From the NCBI GenBank assembly GCA_030562195.1, contig CM060199.1, positions 24,572,338 through 24,636,337 of the forward strand: a stretch of DNA of 64,000 nt, written 5' to 3'. A program made the position numbers and the translations under genes. The notes beneath the pieces are model-generated. The model was not told the DNA's origin. It did no database searches and saw nothing but the letters and a program-made list of their open reading frames with translations. How positions within the stretch are numbered: the stretch's first letter is position 1; every line of letters begins with the position of its first letter. Below are positions 23,691 through 35,582 of this stretch, piece by piece. This DNA is from Nipponacmea schrenckii (Eukaryota > Mollusca > Gastropoda > Lottiidae).

Positions 23691-24439
23691 GCAAAAATTG
23701 TTAATTTTCATATTTTCGCCATTTTATAATTATTGTCTAGATGTAGGTCATTGCAAATATAGTCTACATAATATTTTAAGGCTCTCGAAATATGTTCATA
23801 ATTGTAAGCAATTCTAGTAATAATATCTTTATTGCAAAAGGGTAAAAAAATTATGCCAAATAAAATTGATGAGCATCGGGCGGTATTGGCATTTTTTGTT
23901 ACCACGGTATTCCAGGTGAAAATTGGTATCGTGGCGGTATTCACGGTATTTTTTTGTGGCCACAATTTTGGCTGTAAATAGACATTAATGCGCTTTTAAC
24001 TAAACTGATTTACAAATGACGATAAATACGAGATATTACTTCGTTAGTATTTCAATTCGAATGCACCCCTAAATAAACAAAGCCATTTTGGTGAGCCTCA
24101 AAGTGTGCGTTAAATCGCGCGAGCTAACTCTGTGAACATTCCTGAAAGATAGTCGCGATGATCAAGACTGATAGTAGTAGACTGACTATATACATATAGA
24201 AAATGAGGTCGGGATAATCGAGTACACGTATTGTCGCATGATGGATATAGGACGACAAATACGAATTAATTTCTATATTAAGCAAAGAACGGACATTTAA
24301 TCAGTTAAATTTCCCTTGAAAATAAATACCGCGATTTTTCACGGTATTGATGGTATACAGAGTATTTAATTTCACCACGGTATTACTACCTGTATTTTTT
24401 TGGAACAGGTATTCACAGTAATACCATAGTATCGCCCAA
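23691..24439. mobile_element. Probable hAT-type MITE remnant (about 23875-24439)
   Basis: The right side reads ACAGTAATACCATAGTATCGCCCAACCTAGC, which in reverse is the GGGCGATACTATGGTATTAC type of end seen in many hAT MITEs. The left side has a related GGGCGGTATTGGC and CACGGTATTCC. The inverted similarity is imperfect and no clean 8-bp duplication was found, so boundaries are approximate. No gene seen. Confidence 0.45.
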
Positions 24440-24862
24440 CCTAGCATCAAGATAAGATCCTGAGTATCAACCGACAGGCCTGTCTTCCATTCTGCCCCAT
24501 AAACAACACAAGTAAAACATACACAAAACAAGAAACAATTACATGTATATACAACAATCAAAAATCATTTACAGATAAAAAGTTAACAATGAGAATGATA
24601 TTTAAACTCTATGTACATAACGATATATAAAATATATTATTTTTATATAAAAATAAAAAAAAGAAAAAAAGAAAAAAAAAAAATCATGATGACAAACATT
24701 CAATGCAAATTTTAAAGTGAAAATTTCAGATAGATTTTTAGAATGGACAGTTTTAACAAATACACAAGTACATATCCATAATATTGACAATATTGTAAAA
24801 CAAGCAAAAAGAGAAGATTTGGAAGCCTAACGAGTCAGTTCATGTGCTGCGAGCGGGACAAT
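24440..24862 (-). mobile_element. Diverged LINE 3'-UTR fragment, minus strand
   Basis: In reverse it parallels the LINE 3' UTR: CATGTGCTGCGAGCGGG near 24842-24858, an A-rich block at 24650-24683 and an ATGGGGCAGAATGGAAGACA block near 24480-24500. It is older than the copies at 12404 and 22665. It joins directly to the Pearl-like array that follows. Confidence 0.6.
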
Positions 24863-25648
24863 TCTTGATGGATTTTGATGAAACTTGGCGTGAATATTTA
24901 TTTTCTCCCAAGGATGAATCCTATTGAAAATCAAATAAATCGAAATATATTTAGTACAAGTTATTGCCCTTGTTCTTGAAAACGCATTCAATTTTAGCTT
25001 GTAAACACTCAAGAAAGAACAATGTTTAATGGATTTTAATGAAACTTGGCTTTAGTATTTGTTTTCTCCCAAGGATGAACCCTATTGAAAATGAAATAAA
25101 TCGAAATATATTTAGTACAAGTTATTGCCCTTGTTCTTGAAAACGCATTTAATTTTAGTTTGTAAACACTCTAGAAAGAACAATTCTTAATGGATTTTTA
25201 TGAAAATTGGCTTGAGTATTTGTGTTCTCCCAAGGATGAACCTTATAGAAAATCAGATAAATCGACAAATATTAAGTGTCAGTTATTGCCCTTGTTTTTG
25301 AAAAAGTTTTCAACTTTTGGCTTGTAAACACTCAAAACATCCATTTTTGACAAAACTCGCTGAAATTGTATAATATCACCAAAGAATGAGCCCTATGCAA
25401 AAAAAATAAAAAATTATTAAGGGTGAACCCTATTGCAAATCATAAAAATACCGAAAAATATTTAATGAGTTGTTATTAGGTACAATTCTTGACAGATTTT
25501 AATGAAACTAGACACCCTAGAAAAGTAGGTATATGGCAGAAGATTTAATTCCGCTTATTGTTATGTACTGAAAAGTTTTTATTCAAAATCAATGCTGCAG
25601 TGGGCGTATATTATCTTGCCTGTCAAGCTATCTTTTATAAGGCAAAGC
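24863..25648 (+). mobile_element. Pearl/HINE-like element
   Basis: Units with ATGGATTTTGATGAAACTTG, CCCAAGGATGAAYCCTATTG and TTATTGCCCTTGTTCTTGAA repeat from the left edge and end in GCTGCAGTGGGCGTATATTATC and TTGCCTGTCAAGCTATC. The left arm is missing. It ends about 120 bp before exon B of the PLC-beta gene. Confidence 0.75.
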
Positions 25649-25769
25649 AGCTAGAGCTATGCTTTTTTGCCTTTCAGGTTGTTGAAAAATGGTTTTGATT
25701 TTCAACTGATTTTGCATAAGATTAGATCTGTTTACATCTTTAAGGTGTTAAATTTTCTTTGTATTTCAG

Positions 25770-25842
25770 TGAAGTATTAAATACCATAAAATCAGAAACA
25801 GAAGGGAGAGTGAAGAATTTGATTTCTGATCATCACTCTAAG
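25770..25842 (+). CDS. PLCB4: Phospholipase C beta, small coiled-coil exon (exon B)
   Basis: A 73-bp exon between an acceptor TTTGTATTTCAG and a donor AAG|GTACTG. Its first base completes the glycine codon begun in the exon at 4538-4772; 24 codons follow, reading EVLNTIKSETEGRVKNLI then SDHHSK. In PLC-beta proteins the corresponding stretch directly follows the KKKG motif, so both the order and the phase fit. The exon ends on a codon boundary. It is too short to be found by ORF length and was identified by homology and splice signals. It lies only about 130 bp downstream of a Pearl-like element, so the 21-kb intron before it is occupied by repeats nearly to its edge. Confidence 0.9.
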
Positions 25843-25899
25843 GTACTGCATCACTTTTTGCACTCAGGCAGCTGAATTTTGAATTTCACTTTAGCTTTC

Positions 25900-26215
25900 C
25901 TTTTATTTCAGGTTCTGTTTTTTTCACTAAGTGCCTAGTTTATAGAAGGATCATATATCGTAACCTTGTGACCGGCACAAAAGTTGTTGCCCTTGTCGAG
26001 ACCTATCCTTTGATGTCTTCATTTTTGTTGTACAATGTCAACGTCCGGTTTTACAGCCATTTGAAAATCGCAGTTTTTAACTTTAAAGAGCTCTGTCACA
26101 TGACCTAATTTACATATGTCAAAATTTCTTTCATGTCCTTATTACGCGCAATTAATTCTTTCCAATGATGTATTAATAACACTTGATATTTTGAGTAAAA
26201 TTGCGCTTAAGCGAT
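25900..26215. repeat. Repeat family E, copy 1
   Basis: About 26050-26212 shares AGCCATTTGAAAATCGC, AAGAGCTCTGTCACATGACC, TGTCCTTATTACGC and CAATTCTTTCCAATG-like blocks with 51770-52100. It is non-coding. Nothing is recognised between exon B and 26050. Confidence 0.5.
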
Positions 26216-27594
26216 ATTGAAGTAACTTGGCATGAGTATTTGTAATCACCTAAGGATGAACCCTATTGAAATTCAGTTAAATCGAAAGATATTTAGTATC
26301 AGTAATTGCCCTTGTTTTAAAAAATGCGTTCAGTTTTAGCTTGTAAACACTATAGAAAAAACAATATTTAATGGATTTTGATGAAACTTGGCTTGAGTAT
26401 TTGTTTTTACCCAAGGATGAACCTTATTTAAAATCAAATAAATCGAAATATATTTAGTGTCAGTTATTGCCCTTGTGTTTGAAAACGCGTTTAACTTTTT
26501 GGCTAATAAACACTCTAGAAGGTACAATTCATGACCAATGTTGTCAAAACTCACTGAAATTGTTTTATATTGCAAGGGATGAGCCCAATTGAAAATATCA
26601 AAATATATCTAATATGAATTATTGCCCTTGTTCTTTTCCACGCGTTCGATTTTTGTCTCGTAAACACTCTAAATAGCACAATTCTTGACCGATTTCGATG
26701 AAACTTGGTGTGAGAGTGTGTTATTACTCAAGGATGAACCCTATTGAAAATCAGCGAAATCGAAAAAATTTTTAGTATGAGTTACTGCTCTTGTTCTTGA
26801 AAACTCGTTCAATTTTAGCTTGTAAACACTCTAGAAAGAACAATTCTTAATGGATTTTGATTAAACTTGGCTTGAGTATATGTTTTTACCCAAGGATGAA
26901 CCCTATCATAAATCAAATAAATCGAAATATATTTAGTGTCAGTTATAGCCCTTGTTCTTGAAAACGCGTTCAATTTTAGCTTGTAAACACTCTAGAAAGA
27001 ACAATTTTTAATGGATTTTGATGAAACTTGGCTTGAGTATTTGTTTTTGTTCCCAAGGATGAACCCTATTGAAAATCGAAAAATATTGAGTACAAGTTAT
27101 TGCCCTTGTTTTTTGAAAACGCGTTCAATTTAACTCGTAAACACTCTAGAAAGAACAATTTTGAATGGATTTTGATAAAACTTGGCTTTAGTATTTGTTT
27201 TCTCAAAAGGATAAACCCTATTGAAAATCAGATAAATCGAAAATATTTAGTGTCAGTTATAGCGCCTGTTTTCAAAAACGCTTTCAACTTTTGGCTTGTG
27301 AACACTCTAAACATTCATTTTTGACAAAACTCGCTGAAATTGTTTAATATCAACCAAGGATGAGCCTTATTAAGAATTAAAAGTATCAAAATATTATTAA
27401 GGGTGAACCCTATTGCAAATCATAAAATACAGAAAAATATTTAATGAGTTGTTATAAGGTACAATTCTTGACAGTTTTTAATGAAACTAGAGACCCTAGA
27501 AAAAAATATATGGTTGAAGGTTGAATATTTCATTCCAATTATTGTAACCTTATTGAAAAGTTTTTATTTGAAATAAATGCTGCCAGTGGGTGTA
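26216..27594 (+). mobile_element. Pearl/HINE-like element, right arm split by family A
   Basis: Units of the CCCAAGGATGAACCCTATTG subfamily run to 27580. The right arm starts GCTGCCAGTGGGTGTA and is cut at 27594. The rest of that arm, GGTGTATATTACCTTGCCTG, resumes at 36411 after the family A insertion. The original element therefore spans 26216-36447 with two nested insertions. Confidence 0.8.
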
Positions 27595-29593
27595 CAGGTC
27601 ATGAAAAAAAATCGGGAGACTTGTCTTGAAAAATCTGGAGATTGCGTGAAAAATCGGTAGATTTTTTTCAAAGCGTGTAAATTCATGAATTTTGCAAATA
27701 TGGATAGCCAAAATTGTAATTCATGACTTCTCTCCATCATTGATTGCACAGAATGAAAGGTAAAGTAATTTTCCTGAAGCAAGCTTACGAATTCGCTGCA
27801 TCCATATTGACATTTTGATATCGAAGGTAGCCTGTTATGCAGCAATAAATGTTTGTTTACATGCTACAGTCAAATTATAAAGCGATTTTAAGAAACAAAG
27901 TTCTGATACTATTAAGTTAAGACTAAATATCTACCGATAATACAAAACAAATTTTGAAACGATGTCTAAGTTATTTATAAATCCAGAAAAAATTGACGAC
28001 TATCATAAAATATTGTGAAGATTTCAAAATTTCGTTTATGGTAAAATTAAGGCTACCTTAAAATTAATCATGAAAGCGAAAGTAGAGTGTGCCGGATGTT
28101 GTTATAAAAACATTACTGGGTGAAAAATGGATCAAATTATCATCTCAATCGGGGGATTAATTAATCAGGCAATGATAATATTATTACGGGGTGAGATTAA
28201 AGCGTGTCACCGGCAATTAAAATACAAGTAAAGAATATTTAATTAATTTATGGTAAAGAATTTTGACATTGAAAACGGTAAGTTCCGTGAAAATTATGGT
28301 AGGGTGTTCAGGTCATTTTTTGATTATGATGCTAGAACAGTAAAAATGGGCTCAAATTAACCAGCTCTTTTCAAAGATGAATATGCAGTTTACAGAATGA
28401 AAATATCTCTATTAGAACAAAAGTTATGGCAGTTTGAAGTCGAGAAATCGGAGGTGATTTTGTCTAAAATGCTCCTTCTTTGGCTCAACAAAATGGTCAA
28501 AGGTCAATGGCTCCAAAAATGACAAATTTACTGAAAAACAACCCATAAAAATACAAATAACTTCTTTAATTTTAAAGATTTTTACAAAATTCTTTCAGTA
28601 TTACGAAATATTGGATGAATCTTAACAAATCCTTTTTTGAAAATATTTTCCGCGGAATTTATGTCGGCCATTTTGTTTGCAAAAGACAGAAAAATTGCTG
28701 GCGTTAAAAATTATCCTCACTTTATTCCATATTATATCCCTATTATTGACATTTTATGTACAATTCCATTATAATTTAGAGAAATAACCATTTTAACATC
28801 ATAATTTACAAGATTAGTTACCATGGCAACTATTTTTATCCAAGATGGCTGCCACATTGTTCGCGATGATGCAAATATTTCCAAAAATGAAAGAAAAAAT
28901 TTGTCATTCACCCAATATAGACTTGTCATATATCATTTTAAAGCTCTTTTTAACAGGATTCTAATGATGCCAAAGTCAATCACATGTCATTAAGCATTCT
29001 CTCAATATAACCTAAACAAGAATGAAAAAAAAAAAAAAATAAAACAAAAATGTAAAAAATATAAAAAAATATAAAAATAAAATTTGAAACACTAAGTTGA
29101 TTACAGAAAGTTGTCTCCCTTTACCACAAGTTAATTTCAAGCCATATGTGACTGATAAGTCAAACATTTGAATATTTAAAAGCATTTAGAATAAAAAAAA
29201 CAAAAAAACAATTTAAAAAAATTAAAAAAAAAAAAAATTTCTGGAAACCCTAACCCTAACCCCAGGGTTAGCAAATTATCTCCCTTAGACCACAAAGTGA
29301 ACTGACATCAGCCTCTTCGTAAAAACATCTAACATTTCTGTATTTTATGGAAGTTAAAAAAATTTTTTTTTCCTTTTTTCTGTGGTTATTTCCTGAAAAT
29401 AGAAATTGAAAGCATCTTAATTAAGAAATAAACAGTTTAAAATTTACTTTTAACTGGTCTTTGTTGATATTTCTTTGAATGGTAAAGATTGGAAAGATGT
29501 GAGCTCTTTTAGGGTCAAAAGAAAGTAGTCGTGAAAACAACTGTACAATCCTTCTTTTTGAAAAGACTTGTTACTCTTTTTTAAATAATTTGC

Positions 29594-29609
29594 GGCTCTA
29601 AAGAGAGCC
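29594..29609 (-). terminator. Histone-type 3' stem-loop candidate after the SGNH ORF
   Basis: On the minus strand the sequence reads GGCTCT-CTTT-AGAGCC: a perfect 6-bp stem with a 4-nt loop, starting 16 nt after the TGA stop. Stem sequence, loop size, distance from the stop and the preceding CCAAACAACTCTA resemble the 3' processing signal of replication-dependent histone mRNAs. The loop starts with C where the consensus has U, so the match is not perfect. Confidence 0.45.
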
Positions 29610-29625
29610 TAGAGTTGTTTGGTTG

Positions 29626-30213
29626 TCAATGTAGCGCCTGTTGAAGCCGTGTTCTACATTGCCGAATCAGAGCCAGCATACCTGAGGAGCTAAGGTGTAT
29701 CAAGTCGGTTTCAAAACTAGAGGAATTAGAAATTTTGAGAAAACTAGTCTTGACGTAATATAAACCAAATTTCTTGCCTAATGTATGGTTTACCGAACGC
29801 TGCTGACTCAAAAATGCATCCCTGGTTAGACCTGGAGTATGATATCTGCTGGGTTCCCTTGGTATAAGACCAACAATAAACACATGAGTGCTACCGGCTC
29901 CTTGAAAAAAACTAGCGATTGCCTCCAAGTTTTTGACTACGTCTGCAGGACGAGAACACGTGGATATGTCGTTTCCACCAAGCATGATGAAAACAACATG
30001 GGGCCGAAAAGCCAGAAGCCGGTTGACATAAACACTAAATCGCGAGTCAGGCCCCCACGGTCCCACTTTCCCAGCAGTCATACCCCCTTTGCCAAAAAAC
30101 TTCACAGTTGTTGGTCTTGAAACATTAAAAGTATTTGAAGGATTACTTAACCAAAACTTTTCCAGGCGAACTACATGACTAGAACCAAAAAAAGCTACTT
30201 TCAGTGGATCCAT
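29626..30213 (-). CDS. SGNH-hydrolase-like protein of the 8-kb transposon
   Basis: An intact frame of 195 residues from MDPLKVAFFGSSHVVRL. The four SGNH blocks appear in order: serine block FFGSSHV (about residue 10), glycine block KGGMTAGKV, asparagine block IMLGGNDIS, and the C-terminal D-x-x-H block DLIHLSSSG near the end. Family members are esterases/lipases or acetyl-hydrolases; the substrate here is unknown. The frame can be read back to 30237, but a splice acceptor (TTTTCTCTATTTCAG) ends at 30220, six bases before this ATG, so I chose MDPL as the start. The gene lies between the left arm and the transposase 3' end on the same strand. It is intact while the transposase is broken. A recent gain or selection are possible explanations, but chance for a short ORF is not excluded. 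Confidence 0.82.
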   Translation of the reverse strand: MDPLKVAFFGSSHVVRLEKFWLSNPSNTFNVSRPTTVKFFGKGGMTAGKVGPWGPDSRFSVYVNRLLAFRPHVVFIMLGGNDISTCSRPADVVKNLEAIASFFQGAGSTHVFIVGLIPREPSRYHTPGLTRDAFLSQQRSVNHTLGKKFGLYYVKTSFLKISNSSSFETDLIHLSSSGMLALIRQCRTRLQQALH

Positions 30214-30239
30214 CTTAACCTGAAATAGAGAAAACAAAA

Positions 30240-31101
30240 AGAAACACCATTAGAATTTCATAACAATGAATGAAGTGACATCATTGGGAAAGACAAAGGA
30301 GGTTCCACCCATGGTGTTGAATTTCGATGAAATATTAGTGTAACATTTTTTAAACTGTTTGCATAAACACCAGACATTAATAACTAGCTGATATAGAAAT
30401 GTATTCTAGCATTTGAATAAATGAAAATATTTTGCTATAACAGTAACAAACTACTGAACTTTCAAGGGGAAAAATTAAAGAAATTTGAAAATAAAATCAA
30501 TCTAAATGAATTATCCAAGATAGGTGCATCAGAAATAATAATTTAATTGTATTTTCATGAAAGATCATAAACATTCCGAAAAGAATTTATATGTACATAT
30601 TTATATAGCTGTTAATCATACTTAGAGGATATTACTATGTTGATATATTAAAATTACAGATTTAAACTTTGAGTGATCATACATTTTTACCTATCTAGGA
30701 CTTTTCTTTCAAAAAAAAATAATAATTAAACTATCAACTGTGTTAATGCAAAATATTAGCTTAGGATTAGTTTGATGTCATGAGATCACCCCCGATTACT
30801 GGGCAATCACAGCTGTATTAAGTCTATCCACCCCTTTCTCCTTTATCTTTCCTCCACAAACAAAACAAAACAAACCAAACCAATAATATATTCAAATAAA
30901 CTTTAATAAATAAAAAATAAAAAACACAAAACGGATATATACACTTTGTACTCATCAAGAACCAAACCAAACCACATTTCAAACCTTTATACACTAAACA
31001 AACTATTCCAAACAACCCCACCCTAAAATTACCAGATCTGGTAACCCACAAGAGGTGGAAGGTGTGGAGATGAATGGGCCCCTACTCAGTCAATCTTATT
31101 T
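30240..31101. other. Spacer between transposase end and SGNH ORF
   Basis: About 860 bp of AT-rich DNA upstream (minus strand) of the SGNH ORF. A possible splice donor, GATAG|GTAAAA, lies at about 30690 on the minus strand and would pair with the acceptor at 30220. The 75-aa frame at 30824-31051 looks random. No promoter was identified. Confidence 0.4.
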
Positions 31102-34100
31102 TTAAACAATTAAATCACCATTCTTTATATCAATCAAAAGAGGATAATACCACTCATCATCTGGACACTCATCATATGAAATAAAAAATTTTTAAAAAAG
31201 TTTTAATTACATCGGACTTCAAACATTTAATTCCAGTCACTTTACCAGAATACCACTGCACTGCTCGGCCAGGTCCTAAGCACTTGTGTGAAACACCCTT
31301 ATGGATAAGCAATTCTGGATTTTGGATGTAAGCAGGCTGCAGTTCTTTTATTTGATTGATTAATCTCTGCTGTCGTTCAGTAGCAAGTTTGGAATAAAGT
31401 GCTTCTTTTTTGCCTTTTAGGCACTCGTGAATCTCAGACGATGTTTTATAGGATAAAAGATCTTTGTTCTGAAGTTCTGAACTGGATGGACCAGTGTTAA
31501 GTACCAAAATTTCTCTCAAATTATCAGCCAATTCATCATTAGTGTATTTTCTTTTCTTTACACTTTCTTGAAAAATTTCTTTTGGACCAGTGGAACACAA
31601 GACAGTGCGGTGGAATTTAATCTGAGAGAGCAGAGCATCTCCCACAGACTTGTTCTGGATTGGGTGACAATCTACCTAAAACCTCCATTTTATCAACAAT
31701 AATATCAACAGACCATGGACCACCATACTTAACAATTTCTGTGCTTAAAGCCAATTTGTTTGTCATTTTGGTTTGATCATCCTTAAACCCTTTTTCATTT
31801 TTTTTGAGCTTTTACTTTTTGTTGCCTCTCGTAAAACATTTTTTTGAATTGTGGCCCCATTTTTCTTGCATCATCTAGAATTTCATCTCTTTCAGTTTCC
31901 GTAAGAGATTTCAGCCATGTCGATGGCTTGTTGCGTGTCCATAAAAGAATGGTTTCCAAACATAAAGCTGAGGCAGAAGGTTTAGCACGTAATAAATTGT
32001 CCAATATAGCCATATCACGTTCACTTATTGCGTTAGTTTTCGGAACATTTGAAGCCACATCTTTAAGGTCTTCAGATGGATCAAAATATTTTCCATTTGG
32101 TAATTGACTGGCTGCTTGTCTCTCAAGAATAATTAATAATTGGCTGCTGAGTAGCTCAAGTGCAATTTGAGTAAATGAATCAAGTTCATCATCATTAGAT
32201 GGTGCAAATAAACATTCATGAAAATGAGAATGGTGATCAATTGGAAACATAGGAGACCCATTAAGAGGTTCCAACCCATCTTCAGCCCATTGACAAAGAG
32301 TCGTCTTCATTTGCAGAATATCTTTATTCAGATCAAGGATGGAACCTTTCTGCTCTAAAATTGTCCAAAATGGTGAAGTTACTAGTTCATAAGATATGCC
32401 CATTGCCCCAGATCCAGCAATAAAAGCTTTCTGATGTATATCAAATTGAACAGCTTGAATCAAATTATTTGGATTGGCAAAATCCTTCAAGAGATTTATG
32501 ATATCTTCCTTGTGATAATAGACAGCAGCGCAGTTGTAAAAAGCTATGTTAATACGGTGACCATGGAAAGTTAGCAAGTAATTCTTTTTATTTTGCTCTT
32601 GCAAGAAAGACTCCCAATATGCGCCAATACCACACTGGTCAGATCCTCTCTTTGTGAGAGCTTTAGCTGATGTTCTAGCTAGACGAAATGTACCACTCTC
32701 ATCTGAAAAATTGAATTGAGAGTGGTGATTTTTCCCTGCTCTGATCACAGAATCTTCAAACATCTTTAAAGCCTTATCAGCAGCAGTGCCAAAATTGGCC
32801 AACAAATGGAGCCTACAGGCAAATTGGCCCATTTGTGAAATACGTTTTTGTTCTTCTTCACTAAGTTGATTAAAATTTTTAAAGGGGCCCAGGCTTGATT
32901 TTTAGGGGTCGTTTTGGGCCTTTGTTACATTTAAACAGTCCTCAGAAATACTCAAGCTCCAAGAAAATCGCAAAATACCTTGAAATATACCTCAAACAAA
33001 AAATTTCACTTTTCATCTTTTTTCCGTGCTGTACGCGGCTGGTCTCCAGTCAGTCTGAAAATTGTGTGTCCTGTTGACAAAGTCTACAATTGAAAATGCG
33101 TTGTAGTCTAATTATATAGATGACCGCTATTGCACGACGGGAAGGATAACTCTTTGACTATCAAGACGAACCGTTTTCCAATATGGCGGGACGTTCGTAA
33201 TTTCTTACGACATTATGACTTTCAAACACGGATAATTATGTATACACATGGATTTGAAGGCTCAAATTTCAAAGGTAAGCTCTGTAGACTATTTCTGATT
33301 AGCTAACCAAAAGATTTTTATGTGTTTGAGGCTGTCGGATGATTGTCCGACACAAATGAAGCCTGATCCACTTAAATCTGACCAGGAAGCAGTCTTGTGC
33401 GCATATCTTTTATTGCCCTATTAAACACTGGGTTGGTGGCACACTGATCACTAAGAAATGATTTAATGGATGTTATTAATTGAGCACGTTCAATTTCATT
33501 TTTCGAAATTTGGCCACTATAGGCCATAGCAAGATCATCAATTATATTTTTGAATACCTCTACATAGGTATCTGCAGATCCACCACCAACCTTAGCCAAA
33601 CCTATGGATACATTTTCACCGGATCTCAAAGTGACCTGCATCCCTTCAAAATGTTCACTAAATTTAGTTGTTGCATCCTGATGAAGGACATTGCCAATAT
33701 TTTGTGAAGGATCATACCCTTCCAACATTTTTTCTGCTACGTGCTTACAGGCAACAACCTTGCCTTCTGAAATTATAAAGCTGCTCAACAGGGCTTTACT
33801 AGGGAGTCTATCTGGCTCAAGCCCAGTTAATGACTCTAATACAGTTGATATAACTTTACCGACCTTGTTAGCACTGACATTTCCTTCTGAAACCAAAGAC
33901 ATACAACATGCACGAACCTTATTAGAATACCTGTTCTCAATTTCATCAAACATAGGGACGAGGTCTTTCTCAAGATTATTCTCTCATTTTCAAGGTGATT
34001 TATTTTATCTTTTAACTGTTGAATTTGGCAAGTGTCTCCTGAATATCTTGTTTATCTTGCCATAATCTTCTTAATTTTTTATTCAAATAGTAAATTTCGT

Positions 34101-34839
34101 TTTGTAACTCTTTTTTCTGTTCATCAAAACTTTCAGGAAGAGAAACAGATTCATTTTTAGCTTCTTCAGACAAAACTTCCTTACAAGAGTTAAGTTCTAA
34201 AGCTAAATGATGAATCTGTTCATCTTTTCTTTTAATTTTTTTACAAAGCAATTTCTTTGAACATGAAGCTGAATTAAGCTTGTCCTTGGTCTGAGAAATT
34301 TGAGTTATCAATTTGTCCATTTGATGGGTCTGTTGGGATTTAATTTCTTCAACTGAAGATAATTTAAGAGAATATGATTTTTCACAATCATCAATAATTT
34401 CAGACAAGCTGTTTTTTAAAATCTTGTAATCTGATAAAAGAGCATGGTGAGCCTCTGCAGATGAATTGAGTGAGCGTTTTAACATGCGATTTTCAAGTTC
34501 AAAATTTCTGGAAGTAGTATTATTATCAATGTGTTGGAGTTAAAATTTAGAGTTCAAAAAAGCTTCAAGTCCCTTGGATTTATTTCTGAGGTCCTTCCTT
34601 ACCCTTTCAACAGTGCGGTATACTTTTAGCCTTAAAGATTTCAAATTAAAAGATGCCTCGTCCCCCCCAATTACAGCAATAAGATGTCGAACACAATCCT
34701 CGTCACTATCAGAAAGCTTTCTTATTTCAAATAGCAAACCTACTTTAATATCTTTCACAAGACCTGTAACAGAATTAGTAATATCATTAATAGTGATGCC
34801 TGCTTCTTCAGAAAATTGACCGAAATAATTGGATGCCAT
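31102..34839 (-). pseudogene. Transposase of the 8-kb element, broken (about 1,090 codons)
   Basis: Reads on the minus strand from MASNYFGQFSEEAG (34839) to GDLIV and TAA at 31102. Parts in order: a short N-terminal domain (to 34540), a coiled coil (34012-34538), then a core with LHQDATTKFSEHF and FLSDQCATNPVF (Asp to Asp spacing about 75 residues), GQFACRLHLLANF, GTFRLARTSAKALTKRGSDQ, VPKTNAISERDMAILDNLL, and a C-terminal part with LSTEIVKYG, WYSGKVTGI and DDEWYYPLLID. The aspartates in DATTK and SDQ and the glutamate in SERD are my guess at a DDE triad. Lesions: in-frame TAA at 34540; frameshifts near 34015, 33965, 31797, 31660 and 31185; and 0.48 kb of extra sequence at 32889-33371. I have a vague memory of similar unnamed proteins in fish and invertebrates but cannot name a superfamily. 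Confidence 0.8.
32889..33371. other. Extra sequence inside the transposase core: intron or small insertion
   Basis: The coding frames on both sides (LLPGQ ending at 33372 and FNQLSEEEQKRISQMGQ starting near 32880) should be nearly adjacent. The 0.48 kb between has loosely inverted ends (CCAGGCTTGATTT and, in reverse, ATCAGGCTTCATTT), suggesting a MITE. A GT-AG intron is not clearly supported. Confidence 0.45.
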
Positions 34840-34852
34840 AACAAAATAAACA

Positions 34853-35582
34853 ACTGAACAATACAATCAACTTTGAAACTATAACAATGAAATGCAAAAG
34901 ATACTCGTTACACAAATATGGTCAACAGTTTAGATTCCTGAAAAAATACAAAATATGATCTAATATTTGCCAATTTATTATCAAACACAAAAGCCATAGT
35001 CCCTTGCCTTGTAACTAAAGATGGACAAAAGTTAGAAATTATTTAAACCTGACCTGAAACTAGAAACAAAACTGACCAACCCCCCCCCCCCATAATAAAT
35101 TTTTATGTTATTTAACTTCACTGTAACTCATTAATACTGAATGTTTTGTTCACAATTCATTTTAAGAACCTAAAATGGTAGTTTTAAGTGTGATTATAAC
35201 CACCTCTTGTATCTAAACTTTTTGTAAATATACATAGATTTAATAAACGGCAAAATATTTACATAACAAAATGAAAGAAGACTTAGATCTATTTTTAGAA
35301 AGTCGTTGATCATGTCTACACAACATATTACATTAACGTCAAATCACCAAATTTCATTCGTGTGATAATCCTGACTACAACCGTTACACTCGTCGATTGA
35401 TGTTGGCCCCGCCTACTTGAATGAATTATGAGATGCGTATGATCGTAATACATTGTGTAAAGTTGCTTTTAGAAGTCTCTGAGACCTGATAAAAAAATTG
35501 CCCGAAATATTGATAGAACGTTCCCCTGCAATTTGACCGATTTATTTGGATTCCAAAAACGTCAAGAATTAATGTACTTACC
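34853..35582 (-). promoter_or_regulatory. Probable 5' UTR intron of the transposase gene
   Basis: On the minus strand a consensus donor (AAGGTG|GTAAGTAC, exon end at 35582) and an acceptor (TGTATTGTTCAG, exon start at 34853, just before the ATG at 34839) would define a 0.73-kb intron. The SGNH ORF has a similar acceptor just before its ATG. A start site probably lies at or beyond 35640, followed by the arm up to the right TIR. Confidence 0.45.

Noticed and set aside
29244..29265. CCCTAACCCTAACCCC, telomere-like
   Set aside because: Only two to three repeats inside the left arm of the 8-kb transposon; too short for an interstitial telomere.
33480..34065. Plus-strand frames opposite the transposase
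   Set aside because: They are shadows of the minus-strand coding sequence, which carries the conserved motifs.
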